Origin: JAHFUI01 sp039931615
GTDB taxonomy: Bacteria > Acidobacteriota > Vicinamibacteria > Vicinamibacterales > CAVVIG01
Assembly (NCBI GenBank): GCA_039931615.1
Contig: JBDTRR010000027.1
Coordinates: forward strand, 1-64,000
DNA length: 64,000 nucleotides
Reading direction: 5' to 3'
Below, one piece after another: positions 54,538 through 62,702 of the stretch. The position numbers were made by a program, and so were the translations under genes. The first letter of the stretch is position 1; each line of letters opens with the position of its first letter. A model generated the notes under the pieces. The model did no database searches and was not told the origin of the DNA. It worked only from the letters and a program-made list of their open reading frames with translations.

Positions 54538-54649
54538 GGGATCCGGCTCAGCCGGATTGATCCCTAGTCCGACTGAAGTCGGCCGCCACGTACGAGGCTG
54601 ACGCCATGTCCGAGCCGGGGCCAGACGGCACGTACGGGGCTGACGCCAT
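54538..54649. repeat. Palindromic and direct intergenic repeats upstream of a TonB receptor
   Basis: ATCCGGCTCAGCCGGAT (54541-54557) and CCGACTGAAGTCGG (54569-54582) are dyads of the same family as elsewhere. Two 21-bp direct repeats, differing at one base, start CACGTACGAGGCTGACGCCA at 54587 and CACGTACGGGGCTGACGCCA at 54629. The rest of the 54362-54728 gap contains only the receptor promoter region. Confidence 0.8.
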
Positions 54650-54671
54650 ATCGATGTCGATTCAAGTCGAT

Positions 54672-54698
54672 TTGAACCGCTATAACATCCGGTATAGA
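54672..54698 (+). promoter_or_regulatory. Candidate promoter/operator for the second TonB receptor
   Basis: A short AT-rich island reads TTGAAC (54672-54677), CTATA (54680-54684) and TATAG (54693-54697). CTATA(N8)TATAG is a perfect small dyad that overlaps a -10-like TATAGAG. The -35/-10 spacing of 15 bp is short, so the precise promoter is uncertain. Confidence 0.4.
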
Positions 54699-54728
54699 GT
54701 GATCGCTTCCCGCCCCGGTGGAGGCTGC

Positions 54729-57700
54729 ATGCGCGCGACCCGTCCCGGTCCGATTGGTGTCTTCCGGTTCGCGATCTGGTGTGTCGCGGCGACCGCCTCA
54801 CCGCTCGTCGCCCAGGTGGCCGCTGGCGCGATCACCGGCGTCGTCAACGATTCCGCTGGCGCGGCCGTCCCGGGCGCGACCGTGACCGTGACCGGCGTCG
54901 GGACGAACCGGCAGCGGGTGGTCGTGTCGAGCGGCGAGGGCGTCTACACGGCGCCGAGCCTGGCTCCGGGCGTCTACCGCGTCGAGGTCCAGCTGTCGGG
55001 ATTCAAGCCCATCCGGCGGGACGGCATCAGATTGTCGACCGGTGAAACGGCGCGGATCGACTTCAGCCTCGCCGTTGGCGAGGTACGCGAACAAGTCACG
55101 GTCACGGCGGATGCTTCGATGCTTCGGGCGGAAGCCGCCAGCCTCGGGACGGTGGTCGAGCAGGAGCAGATCGTGCAGCTGCCGCTGAACGGCCGGAACT
55201 TCATCACCCTGGCGTCACTCGCGCCAGGCGTCGCGCTTCCGCCCACCTCGCAGTTTCCGCGGATCAACGGCGGCCGTCCGCGCACCAACGAGTATCTGTT
55301 CGACGGCATTTCGGTGGTCCAGCCCGAGCCGGGCCAGGTGGCGTTCTTTCCGATCATCGATGCGATTCAGGAATTCAAGATCGAGAGCAACAGCGTGCCC
55401 GCCGAGTTCGGCCGCTTCAACGGCGGCGTGATCAACCTGACCACCAGGGCCGGTGCCAATGCCGTTCATGGCACGGGATTCGAGTTCCTGCGCAACGAGC
55501 ATCTCAACGCGAGGCAGTACTTTCAGTCGGCCAATCCGGTGAAACCGGCCTACCGGCGGAATCAGTTCGGCGGCACGCTGGGGGGACCGCTGGTCAAGGA
55601 CCGCACGTTCTTCTTCGTCGACTACCAGGGACAACGCCAGTCGATTGGCCGCACCGTCACCTCCACCGTGCCGACGCTGCTGCAGCGGCAGGGCACCTTC
55701 ACCGAGGCAGTCGGCGGGCGGGTGCCGGTCATCTACGATCCGTCGACCACCATCGGATCGGTGCGGACCGCATTTACGGGTGCCGCGATTCCGGCTGGAC
55801 GAATCGATCCGGTGGCGCTGGCGCTGCTGCAGCGCTACCCACTGCCGAACGGGTCCGGGACGGCCAACAACTACAGCCGGATCGAGAACGAAACTGACGA
55901 CCAGGATCAGTGGGATGTCCGGCTCGACCACAGGTCCGCCTCGAACCGGGACCAGCTGTTCGGCCGCCTGTCGTATTTTCGCGACCGGTTCGTGCCGGTG
56001 ACGCCTCTTCCGGATGGCAGCGGCGTCACCACCGGGACGCTGGGCCCGCAGGACACGACAGCGTGGGCGTTCGCATCGAACTACCAGCACACCTTTTCCG
56101 GCAATCTGCTGAACGCGCTGCGGATCGGCGATACGCGGCGCGCCGTCGGACGGACGGCGGCCCGGCTGGCGACGTCGGCCGGAGCAGCCCTGAGCATTCC
56201 CGGCATCCCTTCAACCGCGAGGTTTCCCAATACGCTGCCGACCTTCATGATTGGCGGCTACCAGCAGCTCGGCTCGCCGACCAACACCGCCTCGGACTTC
56301 ACCACCGGCGTCAGCGAAGTGGCGGATTCGGTCACCTGGTTGACCGGACGTCACACGGTCAAGTTCGGATTCGATTGGCGATGGGAGCGATTGAACGTCG
56401 TCCAGCCGCCGTCGCCGACCGGCCAGTTCATGTTCAATGCGCTGGGCAGCGATCTGCCGGGTGTCGCCAACACCGGTACGCCGCTGGCCAGCTTCCTGCT
56501 CGGCCAGGTCCAGACGTTCTCCATCGACCTGCAGCAGGCGCCGATCCAGGAGCGGGCGCACTTCCAGGAGTATTTCGTCCAGGACGACTGGAAGGTCTCC
56601 GACCGGCTGACGATCAACCCAGGCTTGCGGTATACGCTGAATTTCCCCTCAACCGAGATCAATGGCCAGGTCGCGGTCTTCAATCTGCGGACCCAGCAGC
56701 TCGAGTATCCCGGGACCGATCCGGTGCGGCCGCTCAAGAAGAAGAACTTCGGCCCGCGCCTGGGCGCGGTCTACCGCCGCACCGACAAGACGGTTCTCAG
56801 CTCTGGCTACGGCATGGTCTGGATCGAGATGGCCGGCATCACGACGCCGTTCACGACGCCGACCTTCCCATTTCTGCAGACGGTCTCGCAGCGGGCGCTC
56901 GACACGGTCTCACCCGCGTTCGTGCTGCAGGACGGGCCGACCGTCGCGCCGCTGGCGCCGACGCCGACGGCGGGCCTCGGCCAGGGGGTGTTCGCGGTCG
57001 ACGCCACCCTCGGCTCCGGTTACGTGCAGCAGTGGAATGTCTCCGTGCAACGTGAGCTGACGACCAACACCACCGTTGAAGCGGCCTACGTCGGCTCGAC
57101 CATCACGCATATCGGGATTCCGGATCTCAACCTCAATCAGCTGACGGTTGAACAGCTCGCCCTGGGCCCGGCGCTCAATCAACGCGTCGCCAATCCGTAC
57201 TTCGGCATCATCCCGCCCTCCTCGCCGCTCGGCGATCCGACCATTCCGCTGGCCCAGCTGCTCAAGCCGTATCCCGCCTACACGACGGTGAGTCTGTATC
57301 GCAACAACGTCGGCACGACGAGGTATCAGGGCGTCGAGCTGAGCCTGCGGCAGCGGCCGGCGCGCGGCTTGTCGTACTCGGTGGCCTACACCCGGTCCAA
57401 ACTGCTGGATGATGCCTCGTCGGTGTTCGATGCCTCGATCCTGACCGGTCCGATCGCGAACTACCCGGTCGCCGACAGTTTCGACCGGGGCCGCGAGCGC
57501 GATTATTCCACCGGCGACATCCCGCACGTGTTCGTCTCGTCGGTGGTATGGGACCTGCCCGTCGGCGCCGGGCGCGCCCGGCAATGGCCCGGCCTCCTGG
57601 GCGCGGTAGCCAACGACTGGACGGTGGCATCGCTCGTCACGCTCCAGTCCGGCGTTCCGGTTGCCGTGACGCAGACGACCAACAACAACGCCTTCGCCGG

Positions 57701-58055
57701 GTTCGGCGTCCAGCGGCCGAATCTCGTCGGCGATCCGGCGTTGCCCGCCGATGAGCGGACGGCCGGCCAGTGGTTCAACACCGCTGCCTTCGCCGACGCC
57801 CCCGTCTTCACGCTCGGCTCGGCGTCGCGGAATCCGGTCCGCGGTCCCTCCTACCGTGAGGTCGACCTGACGCTGATGCGGCGGATCCGGGTCGGCCTCG
57901 CCCGGGCGATCGAGATCCGCGCCGAGGTCTTCAATCTGCTCAACACGGTGAACCTCGGCACGCCGAATGCCGTCCGCGGGGCCGCGAATTTCGGCACCAT
58001 CACGACCGCATTCGATCCGCGTGTGGTCCAGCTCGCGTTGAAGTTCGTGTTCTAA
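54729..58055 (+). CDS. TonB-dependent receptor, Oar/SusC-like
   Basis: 1108 residues starting at the ATG preceded by GTGGAGG, which gives a normal signal peptide (FRFAIWCVAATASPLVAQ); the frame is open 41 codons further upstream through repeat DNA, which is unlikely to be translated. Carboxypeptidase-regulatory-like domain about 30-110 (GVVNDSAGAAVPGATVTVTGV), plug about 120-240 (QLPLNGRNFITLASLAPGV), then the barrel ending ALKFVF. Substrate unknown. Downstream lie a nitrilase remnant and strong hairpins before the convergent third receptor. Confidence 0.93.
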   Translation: MRATRPGPIGVFRFAIWCVAATASPLVAQVAAGAITGVVNDSAGAAVPGATVTVTGVGTNRQRVVVSSGEGVYTAPSLAPGVYRVEVQLSGFKPIRRDGIRLSTGETARIDFSLAVGEVREQVTVTADASMLRAEAASLGTVVEQEQIVQLPLNGRNFITLASLAPGVALPPTSQFPRINGGRPRTNEYLFDGISVVQPEPGQVAFFPIIDAIQEFKIESNSVPAEFGRFNGGVINLTTRAGANAVHGTGFEFLRNEHLNARQYFQSANPVKPAYRRNQFGGTLGGPLVKDRTFFFVDYQGQRQSIGRTVTSTVPTLLQRQGTFTEAVGGRVPVIYDPSTTIGSVRTAFTGAAIPAGRIDPVALALLQRYPLPNGSGTANNYSRIENETDDQDQWDVRLDHRSASNRDQLFGRLSYFRDRFVPVTPLPDGSGVTTGTLGPQDTTAWAFASNYQHTFSGNLLNALRIGDTRRAVGRTAARLATSAGAALSIPGIPSTARFPNTLPTFMIGGYQQLGSPTNTASDFTTGVSEVADSVTWLTGRHTVKFGFDWRWERLNVVQPPSPTGQFMFNALGSDLPGVANTGTPLASFLLGQVQTFSIDLQQAPIQERAHFQEYFVQDDWKVSDRLTINPGLRYTLNFPSTEINGQVAVFNLRTQQLEYPGTDPVRPLKKKNFGPRLGAVYRRTDKTVLSSGYGMVWIEMAGITTPFTTPTFPFLQTVSQRALDTVSPAFVLQDGPTVAPLAPTPTAGLGQGVFAVDATLGSGYVQQWNVSVQRELTTNTTVEAAYVGSTITHIGIPDLNLNQLTVEQLALGPALNQRVANPYFGIIPPSSPLGDPTIPLAQLLKPYPAYTTVSLYRNNVGTTRYQGVELSLRQRPARGLSYSVAYTRSKLLDDASSVFDASILTGPIANYPVADSFDRGRERDYSTGDIPHVFVSSVVWDLPVGAGRARQWPGLLGAVANDWTVASLVTLQSGVPVAVTQTTNNNAFAGFGVQRPNLVGDPALPADERTAGQWFNTAAFADAPVFTLGSASRNPVRGPSYREVDLTLMRRIRVGLARAIEIRAEVFNLLNTVNLGTPNAVRGAANFGTITTAFDPRVVQLALKFVF

Positions 58056-58102
58056 TTCGGATCGGCTCGGCGGTCGTCGAGAGATCGGCGAGGAGGTCGG
58101 TC

Positions 58103-58243
58103 ATCAGCACGGTCCGTATCGCTCTCGCGAACATCCGCGTGCCAACGACACCGGACGACTCCGTGCGCCTCGCGACAGCCGCGGTCGCTGACGCGGGGCG
58201 TCGCGGCGCCGCCGTGATCTGCTTTCCAGAGTGCTTCGTCCCT
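58103..58243 (+). pseudogene. Carbon-nitrogen hydrolase (nitrilase) N-terminal remnant
   Basis: The reading frame VRIALANIRVPTTPDDSVRL followed by RGAAVICFPECFVP is a clear nitrilase-superfamily N-terminus, including the first catalytic Glu (FPE). GAGGAGG sits a few bases before the codon where a start is expected, but that codon is ATC. After FVP the homology stops; the expected GYR segment and the Lys and Cys of the active site are absent. Hairpin repeats follow. The gene has lost its start and over 80 percent of its length. Confidence 0.75.
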
Positions 58244-58320
58244 ACTGCAGTCTCAGCACCGCCACGGGCTTGCTCGCCTCACGGTGCCGTAATTCGCCGC
58301 CGTAGGGGCTGGGGCCGGAG

Positions 58321-58376
58321 AAAAGGGGCCGTACCCCTTTTTCTGACCAACGGACAGTTGGGGTACGGCCCCTTTT
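58321..58376. repeat. Perfect 17-bp inverted repeat (REP-like)
   Basis: AAAAGGGGCCGTACCCC at 58321-58337 and its exact complement GGGGTACGGCCCCTTTT at 58360-58376 enclose a 22-base loop. The arms end in A/T runs, so the hairpin would be a bidirectional terminator between the convergent receptor genes. The compact shape is that of REP-type non-autonomous elements; no REP transposase is nearby. Confidence 0.85.
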
Positions 58377-58406
58377 CAGCAGCCGCTGCGCTAGAACCCT
58401 TGAGAA

Positions 58407-58439
58407 CCGGAGACTTGACTCAACAAGTCAAGTCTCCGG
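58407..58439. terminator. Perfect 14-bp hairpin
   Basis: CCGGAGACTTGACT (58407-58420) and AGTCAAGTCTCCGG (58426-58439) pair perfectly around CAACA. With the adjacent 17-bp inverted repeat and the hairpin overlapping the next stop codon, this gives three consecutive strong hairpins between two convergent receptor genes. Confidence 0.7.
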
Positions 58440-58456
58440 GCTCGCAAGTGACCTAT

Positions 58457-58492
58457 AGCGGGCCGAGGCCCTGGCTGGGCCGGAGGCCCGCT
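58457..58492. terminator. GC-rich hairpin overlapping receptor stop codon
   Basis: AGCGGGCC (58457-58464) pairs with GGCCCGCT (58485-58492), with an inner GGCCC/GGGCC stem. It overlaps the stop codon of the leftward receptor gene and could terminate its transcription; there is no T-run. Confidence 0.6.
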
Positions 58493-61400
58493 AGAAATCC
58501 AACTGCAGGCTGAGCTTGGCGAACCGGGCCGACAGGACCGACGTCGGCGTCAGCCACGCGCCGCCGGGAATGAATGCCTGGTTATAGCTGAGCGGCGTCG
58601 CGGCATTCAGCAGGTTGTAGAAGTCGACCCCGACGTTGGCACGGCTCTTACCAAGGCGCAAGATCTTGCCCACCCGCATGTTCAGTTCGTTGACGCGCTC
58701 GCCGAGGATCGAGTGCGGCTCGATCAGATTCACCGTCAGGTTCGTGGCGTTGCCGGCGAGCGGCCGGCCCAGGATGGCCGAGACGACCTGATTCGAGACG
58801 GTGTAGTTGGCCGCGAACGCGCCGCCGGTGACCGGCGTGCCGAACCCGCTGACCTGGATGCCGGGCTTGCTGGTGAACGTGGCGCTGAGCGCGAGATCGA
58901 TCCGGGGCACGATGTAGGTCGCGATGCCCTTGTACTGGGGCAGGAAGCTGGTCTCGATGTGGCAGTACGGGTTCAGCAGCGCGATCTCGGGAACGTTGTC
59001 CCGGACCTCGCAGTTGTCGGAGGTCGAGTAGCCGCCGGAGAAGCCGCCCTGCACGGTCAGGCCGTTGCCGGGCCGCGCGCTGACGCTGACGTCAATCCCA
59101 TTGAACTTCTGATAGGCGTTGCCGTAGCTGTCGGCGTAGGTGATGTAGTTGCGGGTGACACCGAACAGCGCCGGGTTGTTCAGGTCGTAGAGCGTGCCGA
59201 CCTGATAGCCGCCGCCGCCGGGCAGGCGCGAGTCCTGTGGTGCGGTGATGGAGAACTGGCTGAAGTCGGACGGGCTCACCGCCAGGTTGTCGGTCACGGC
59301 GAAGCCGAAGAACTCGCGATGGAAGAAGCCGACCTCGACCGACGTGCGCCGCAGCACTTCATGCTGCACCGACACGCCCCAGTTCCAGTCCGACGGCCGC
59401 ACGCCCCAGCCCTTGAGGATCGCCGGGTCGATGGTGTTGCTGAAGGTCGCCGTGCCGAAGTTGAGATTGCTGATGACGCCGCAGAAGTCGCCGCCGGGGC
59501 CGAAGTCCTGCGGGTTCGGGTTCGACAGATCGCAGTCAGGGCTCCAGTTGCCATTGCGGTCGGTCCAGGTCCGGCTGACGTTGGTCGCCAGCCGCGACGT
59601 CGGGTTGCCGAGACTGTAGTTGGACGCGGTGACGGTGGACTCGAGATACTTGCCGAGCGTCGCCTTGAGTGCGGTCCTGCCGTTGCCGAACAGGTCGTAC
59701 GTCACCGCCGCGCGCGGCGTCAGATCCTTGTAGCTGTCCACCACCGGCGTCCGATCGAACACCAGTGGGGCCGCCCAGAACCGCGACTCGAGCCGCTGCG
59801 GCGGCGCCCAGCTCGACGCGCGATCGAAGCGCAGTGCGCCCTGCAGCGTCAGGCGGCCGCGGGTCCATTGCTGCTGCGCGTAGAGGGCATGATTGCGCAT
59901 CCAGAGGTCGTTCTGCTGGTCGTGGACGTACTCGGTCAACTGGTTCGGCACGCCGTTGTTGACGCGGTAGCGCAGGTCGTTCGTCCCCCGGTTGGCCGAC
60001 CGGATGTCGCCGAGCTGGTTGCCGATGTAGCCGGCCCTGAACGTGCTGCCGCCGGTCACGTAGGCCATGCTGGCGCGCCAGGTCGTGGTGATGTTCTTGT
60101 TCCGGCCGTCGCTGAACAGGTCGGTCGTCTGCGAGCGATACATCAGGCCGGGGATGTTCCCGTTGGCCGCACACCCCGCGGCGCATTGCTCGATGATGCG
60201 CACCAGGTTCTCGGTGTTGGGATCCTCCTTGGCGCGGCCGCCCCAGCGGGAGAAGAAGTAGCCGAAGCCGCCCTCGAGAAACAGCTTGTTGTTGACCGGC
60301 GAGCTCCATGTCGCCTGCTGGAACCGCATCGGCGTCAGGTCGCCGTAGCCGTTGGCCTCGGGCGAGGTCGTGGCGTTGGCGTAGTTGCCGCCGTTCTCGC
60401 ACTTGGCGCAGACGCTCTGCTCGTCCCAGAAGATGTTCAGCTTGTTGCGCGGCGTGATCTGGGTGGTGAGCCGGCCGCTGGCGTTCTGCCACGTCTTGTC
60501 GTTGAACGCCTGGCGCGACGTGTCCGGGTCGTACAGCCACTTGGTCGGGTCGCCGGCGTTCTTGTTGTAGTACATGTTGGTGATGTAGGCCGAGTTGCCC
60601 TGACCGCGCACGGTGCCGAAGAACCAGGCGCGATCCTTGCGAAGTGGACCGCCCACCGCGGCGCTGAGGTCGTAGCTCTTGATCAGCGGGCTGGGCGTGA
60701 TGTTCAACCGCTTGAGCTCGTCAGTCAGATTGCTGCTCTGCAGGTCGCCGTTGGCCCACGACAGGAAGCCGTTGCCCGACACCGTGTTGCCGCCCGACCG
60801 CGGGATGATGTTCATCACCGGACCGCCGGACTCCACCTCGCCCATGCTGCCCGACACCGTGAAGGCCACTTCCTGCGCGTTGCGCGTGTCGGTGAGGTAG
60901 TTGGTGCCGCCGGCCTGCGGCACGGCGATGCTGATGCCGTCGACCAGCAGCCGGCCGTCGGTGTTGGCGCGGTTGCCGCCCAGCGACAACAGCGTCCCAT
61001 GGGCGCTGAACGTGCACGAGTTGCAGGGACCGGTGCTGACGTCCTGCTGTCCGCCGAGGAGGGCGGGCACGAGCACGAGCAGGGCGTTGTAGCTCCCGGC
61101 GGTCGGAATGGCCTTGATCACGTCGTTGCTCAGCACCGTCTGTCGCTGCGCGCTCTGCAGGTCCACCACCGGCGACGCCGCGGTGACCGTGACGGTCTCT
61201 TCGAGCGATCCGACGCGCATCTCGGCGTTCACGGTGAACGTCGCCGAGCCCGAGAGCTCGACACTTTGAAGCGCGACCGTGAACCCGGACAGCGCGAACC
61301 GCACTGAGTAGGCGCCCGGGCGCAGGTTCTCGATCCGGTATTGCCCGGCCCCGTCGCTGACGGCCGACCGGGTCTTCTCGATCAGCGCCGGACTGGACGC

Positions 61401-61565
61401 CTCCACCGTCACGCCGGGCAGGACCGCGCCCGAGGCGTCCTTCACGACTCCGGCGATCGCCGCCTGTGCGAACACGGTCGACGGCACGGCGGCGAGACAC
61501 GCGGCGAGCGCCACGACACACCCAAACTGCCTCCAGGCCCACTGCCCGGCTTGCGACGACTTCAT
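58491..61565 (-). CDS. TonB-dependent receptor, Oar/SusC-like
   Basis: 1024 residues from the ATG at 61565, chosen because GGAGGGTG precedes it and a signal peptide follows (GCVVALAACLAAVPSTVFAQ); the open frame upstream is Arg/Cys-rich and unlikely. Carboxypeptidase-regulatory domain about 35-115 (GVVKDASGAVLPGVTVEASS), plug about 125-260, barrel ending LSLQLDF. Extracellular loops contain Cys-rich stretches (CAKCENGG; CAAGCAANG), hinting at disulphides or metal contacts. Substrate unknown; no SusD-like partner is adjacent. Confidence 0.93.
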   Translation of the reverse strand: MKSSQAGQWAWRQFGCVVALAACLAAVPSTVFAQAAIAGVVKDASGAVLPGVTVEASSPALIEKTRSAVSDGAGQYRIENLRPGAYSVRFALSGFTVALQSVELSGSATFTVNAEMRVGSLEETVTVTAASPVVDLQSAQRQTVLSNDVIKAIPTAGSYNALLVLVPALLGGQQDVSTGPCNSCTFSAHGTLLSLGGNRANTDGRLLVDGISIAVPQAGGTNYLTDTRNAQEVAFTVSGSMGEVESGGPVMNIIPRSGGNTVSGNGFLSWANGDLQSSNLTDELKRLNITPSPLIKSYDLSAAVGGPLRKDRAWFFGTVRGQGNSAYITNMYYNKNAGDPTKWLYDPDTSRQAFNDKTWQNASGRLTTQITPRNKLNIFWDEQSVCAKCENGGNYANATTSPEANGYGDLTPMRFQQATWSSPVNNKLFLEGGFGYFFSRWGGRAKEDPNTENLVRIIEQCAAGCAANGNIPGLMYRSQTTDLFSDGRNKNITTTWRASMAYVTGGSTFRAGYIGNQLGDIRSANRGTNDLRYRVNNGVPNQLTEYVHDQQNDLWMRNHALYAQQQWTRGRLTLQGALRFDRASSWAPPQRLESRFWAAPLVFDRTPVVDSYKDLTPRAAVTYDLFGNGRTALKATLGKYLESTVTASNYSLGNPTSRLATNVSRTWTDRNGNWSPDCDLSNPNPQDFGPGGDFCGVISNLNFGTATFSNTIDPAILKGWGVRPSDWNWGVSVQHEVLRRTSVEVGFFHREFFGFAVTDNLAVSPSDFSQFSITAPQDSRLPGGGGYQVGTLYDLNNPALFGVTRNYITYADSYGNAYQKFNGIDVSVSARPGNGLTVQGGFSGGYSTSDNCEVRDNVPEIALLNPYCHIETSFLPQYKGIATYIVPRIDLALSATFTSKPGIQVSGFGTPVTGGAFAANYTVSNQVVSAILGRPLAGNATNLTVNLIEPHSILGERVNELNMRVGKILRLGKSRANVGVDFYNLLNAATPLSYNQAFIPGGAWLTPTSVLSARFAKLSLQLDF

Positions 61566-61960
61566 GTAACACCCTCCAATTTGACCTGGAACCCGGATCG
61601 CGAACGCCGATCGCCTTCGGCAACCGGCGATCGAGCGTATGCAAACGCCGACGCGAGCGCAAGCGGCGCCATCCCGCATGGCGTCCGCAGCAGCTGCACG
61701 GACGGGTTCTTGACACACCCGAGGCCGAGCCGCGTACCGTCACGGCACGGCAACGCTCATCAACCCCGCCCCGGGCGCTGGGGCAAGGGCTGACCGCGCC
61801 ACAAGAAGATCCGGCGGTTCGGTCGGATGCGGACGAAGGTGGGAGCCGACATCGACAACAGGCTGAATTCGACCTCTGAACATCCGGGGCGCGGGAGCCG
61901 TGGCATCGGCAACCGCGCCCTCCGTCTGTTCAGCGGTCGACAGTGAGCCTTCGCGCGTCG
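61566..61960. other. Intergenic region without supported genes
   Basis: 395 bp separate the receptor gene from the next leftward gene. It should contain the receptor promoter; near the start codon only the ribosome site GGAGGGTG is clear. A TTGACA at 61710-61715 faces the wrong way. I see no RNA gene or repeat of the window's palindromic family here. Confidence 0.5.
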
Positions 61961-62404
61961 CTACTTCTGCTTGGTCTTGGGCTTGGGGTTTGGGGTTGCC
62001 GCGTGCTCGCTCGATACTGCCTGCCCGCGCGGGGCGCCGGCGTCGATCGCCGGAGGGCCGTCGTATTCCGCGGCCGTGCCGGCCGCGCCGCCATCGGTGT
62101 CCTCGGTTCCCGGGCCGCCGGTCACCTCGGTCCCGAGCGGCGGGGCAGCCCCCCCGTCGATTCCGCCGGTCATCGCTCCATTCGATGTCCCCATCGCCGC
62201 AACGAGATCGGCGGATGGAGCTCCCGCATCGTAGGTCATGACCGAGGCCGATCCCTCATCGGCTGCCGCCAGGGCACCCAACAGCCCCGCTGGTGGTGCT
62301 CCACCGTTCAACGCCTCGCCGGCCGCCTGCGATACCGGCACGTCGGGCTGGCCGTGGCTCGTCGCCACCCCGGTCTGCCCGTCGATGTGTATAGTGACCC
62401 GCAT
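61961..62404 (-). CDS. Unknown acidic protein with repeated GAP motifs
   Basis: 147 residues, supported by GGAGG before the ATG and by tight placement after the 84-residue protein gene (10 bp). It starts MRVTIHIDGQTGVATSHG, with no signal peptide. It then repeats a short motif of the type (N/D)-(A/G)-G-A-(P/A): NGGAPPA, DAGAPSA, DGGAAPP, DAGAPRG. The body is Gly/Ala/Asp-rich and likely disordered, and the tail is basic (PKPKTKQK). I recognise no family. It lies in one transcription unit with an M4 protease and a small domain protein, so it may be a substrate, propeptide-like partner or surface peptide; that is inference. Confidence 0.65.
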   Translation of the reverse strand: MRVTIHIDGQTGVATSHGQPDVPVSQAAGEALNGGAPPAGLLGALAAADEGSASVMTYDAGAPSADLVAAMGTSNGAMTGGIDGGAAPPLGTEVTGGPGTEDTDGGAAGTAAEYDGPPAIDAGAPRGQAVSSEHAATPNPKPKTKQK

Positions 62405-62414
62405 CTTCCGCCTC

Positions 62415-62669
62415 CTAGCTCATGACGGCGTATCGCGCCTCGATCGTGACCGGCACCGCCGTCAGGTTGTGAACCGATATCCAGTAGGTGACCGCCGTGG
62501 CGCTGGCGCGCTCCACTTCGACATTCCATTCGATCTGGGGCGCGCCGGGCTTGGGCGACGTCGGGACGACGTTCCACTCCACGTGCCACTGCTGCGGCCA
62601 GTTGAAGGTGAACCACTTTTGCGTGGCGTTTGCCGGCAGCGTTCCCGTGAATTGCACTCCAACAGACAT
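62415..62669 (-). CDS. Stand-alone copy of the protease C-terminal domain
   Basis: 84 residues with AGGAGA before the ATG. It is collinear with the last 85 residues of the upstream M4 protease: VQFTGTLPANATQKWFTFNW here against VQFTGTLQANQTGRWFTFNW there, then VVPTSPKPGAPQIEWNVEVERAS against VVPTTVKSGAPQIRWKVQVERAS. Both end in an IEAR/FEAR strand. The beta-strand pattern suggests a small immunoglobulin-like or carbohydrate/protein-binding fold. It has no signal peptide. It lies 33 bp after the protease gene. Possible roles: inhibitor, chaperone or binding partner competing with the protease domain. Confidence 0.8.
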   Translation of the reverse strand: MSVGVQFTGTLPANATQKWFTFNWPQQWHVEWNVVPTSPKPGAPQIEWNVEVERASATAVTYWISVHNLTAVPVTIEARYAVMS

Positions 62670-62702
62670 ATGCGTTCTCCTCGCTGAATTGATGGTTGTT
62701 GA

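Noticed and set aside
58713..61307. Plus-strand open frame opposite the third TonB receptor
   Set aside because: Composition is His/Arg/Val-rich with no domain, and the minus strand shows signal peptide, regulatory domain, plug and barrel.
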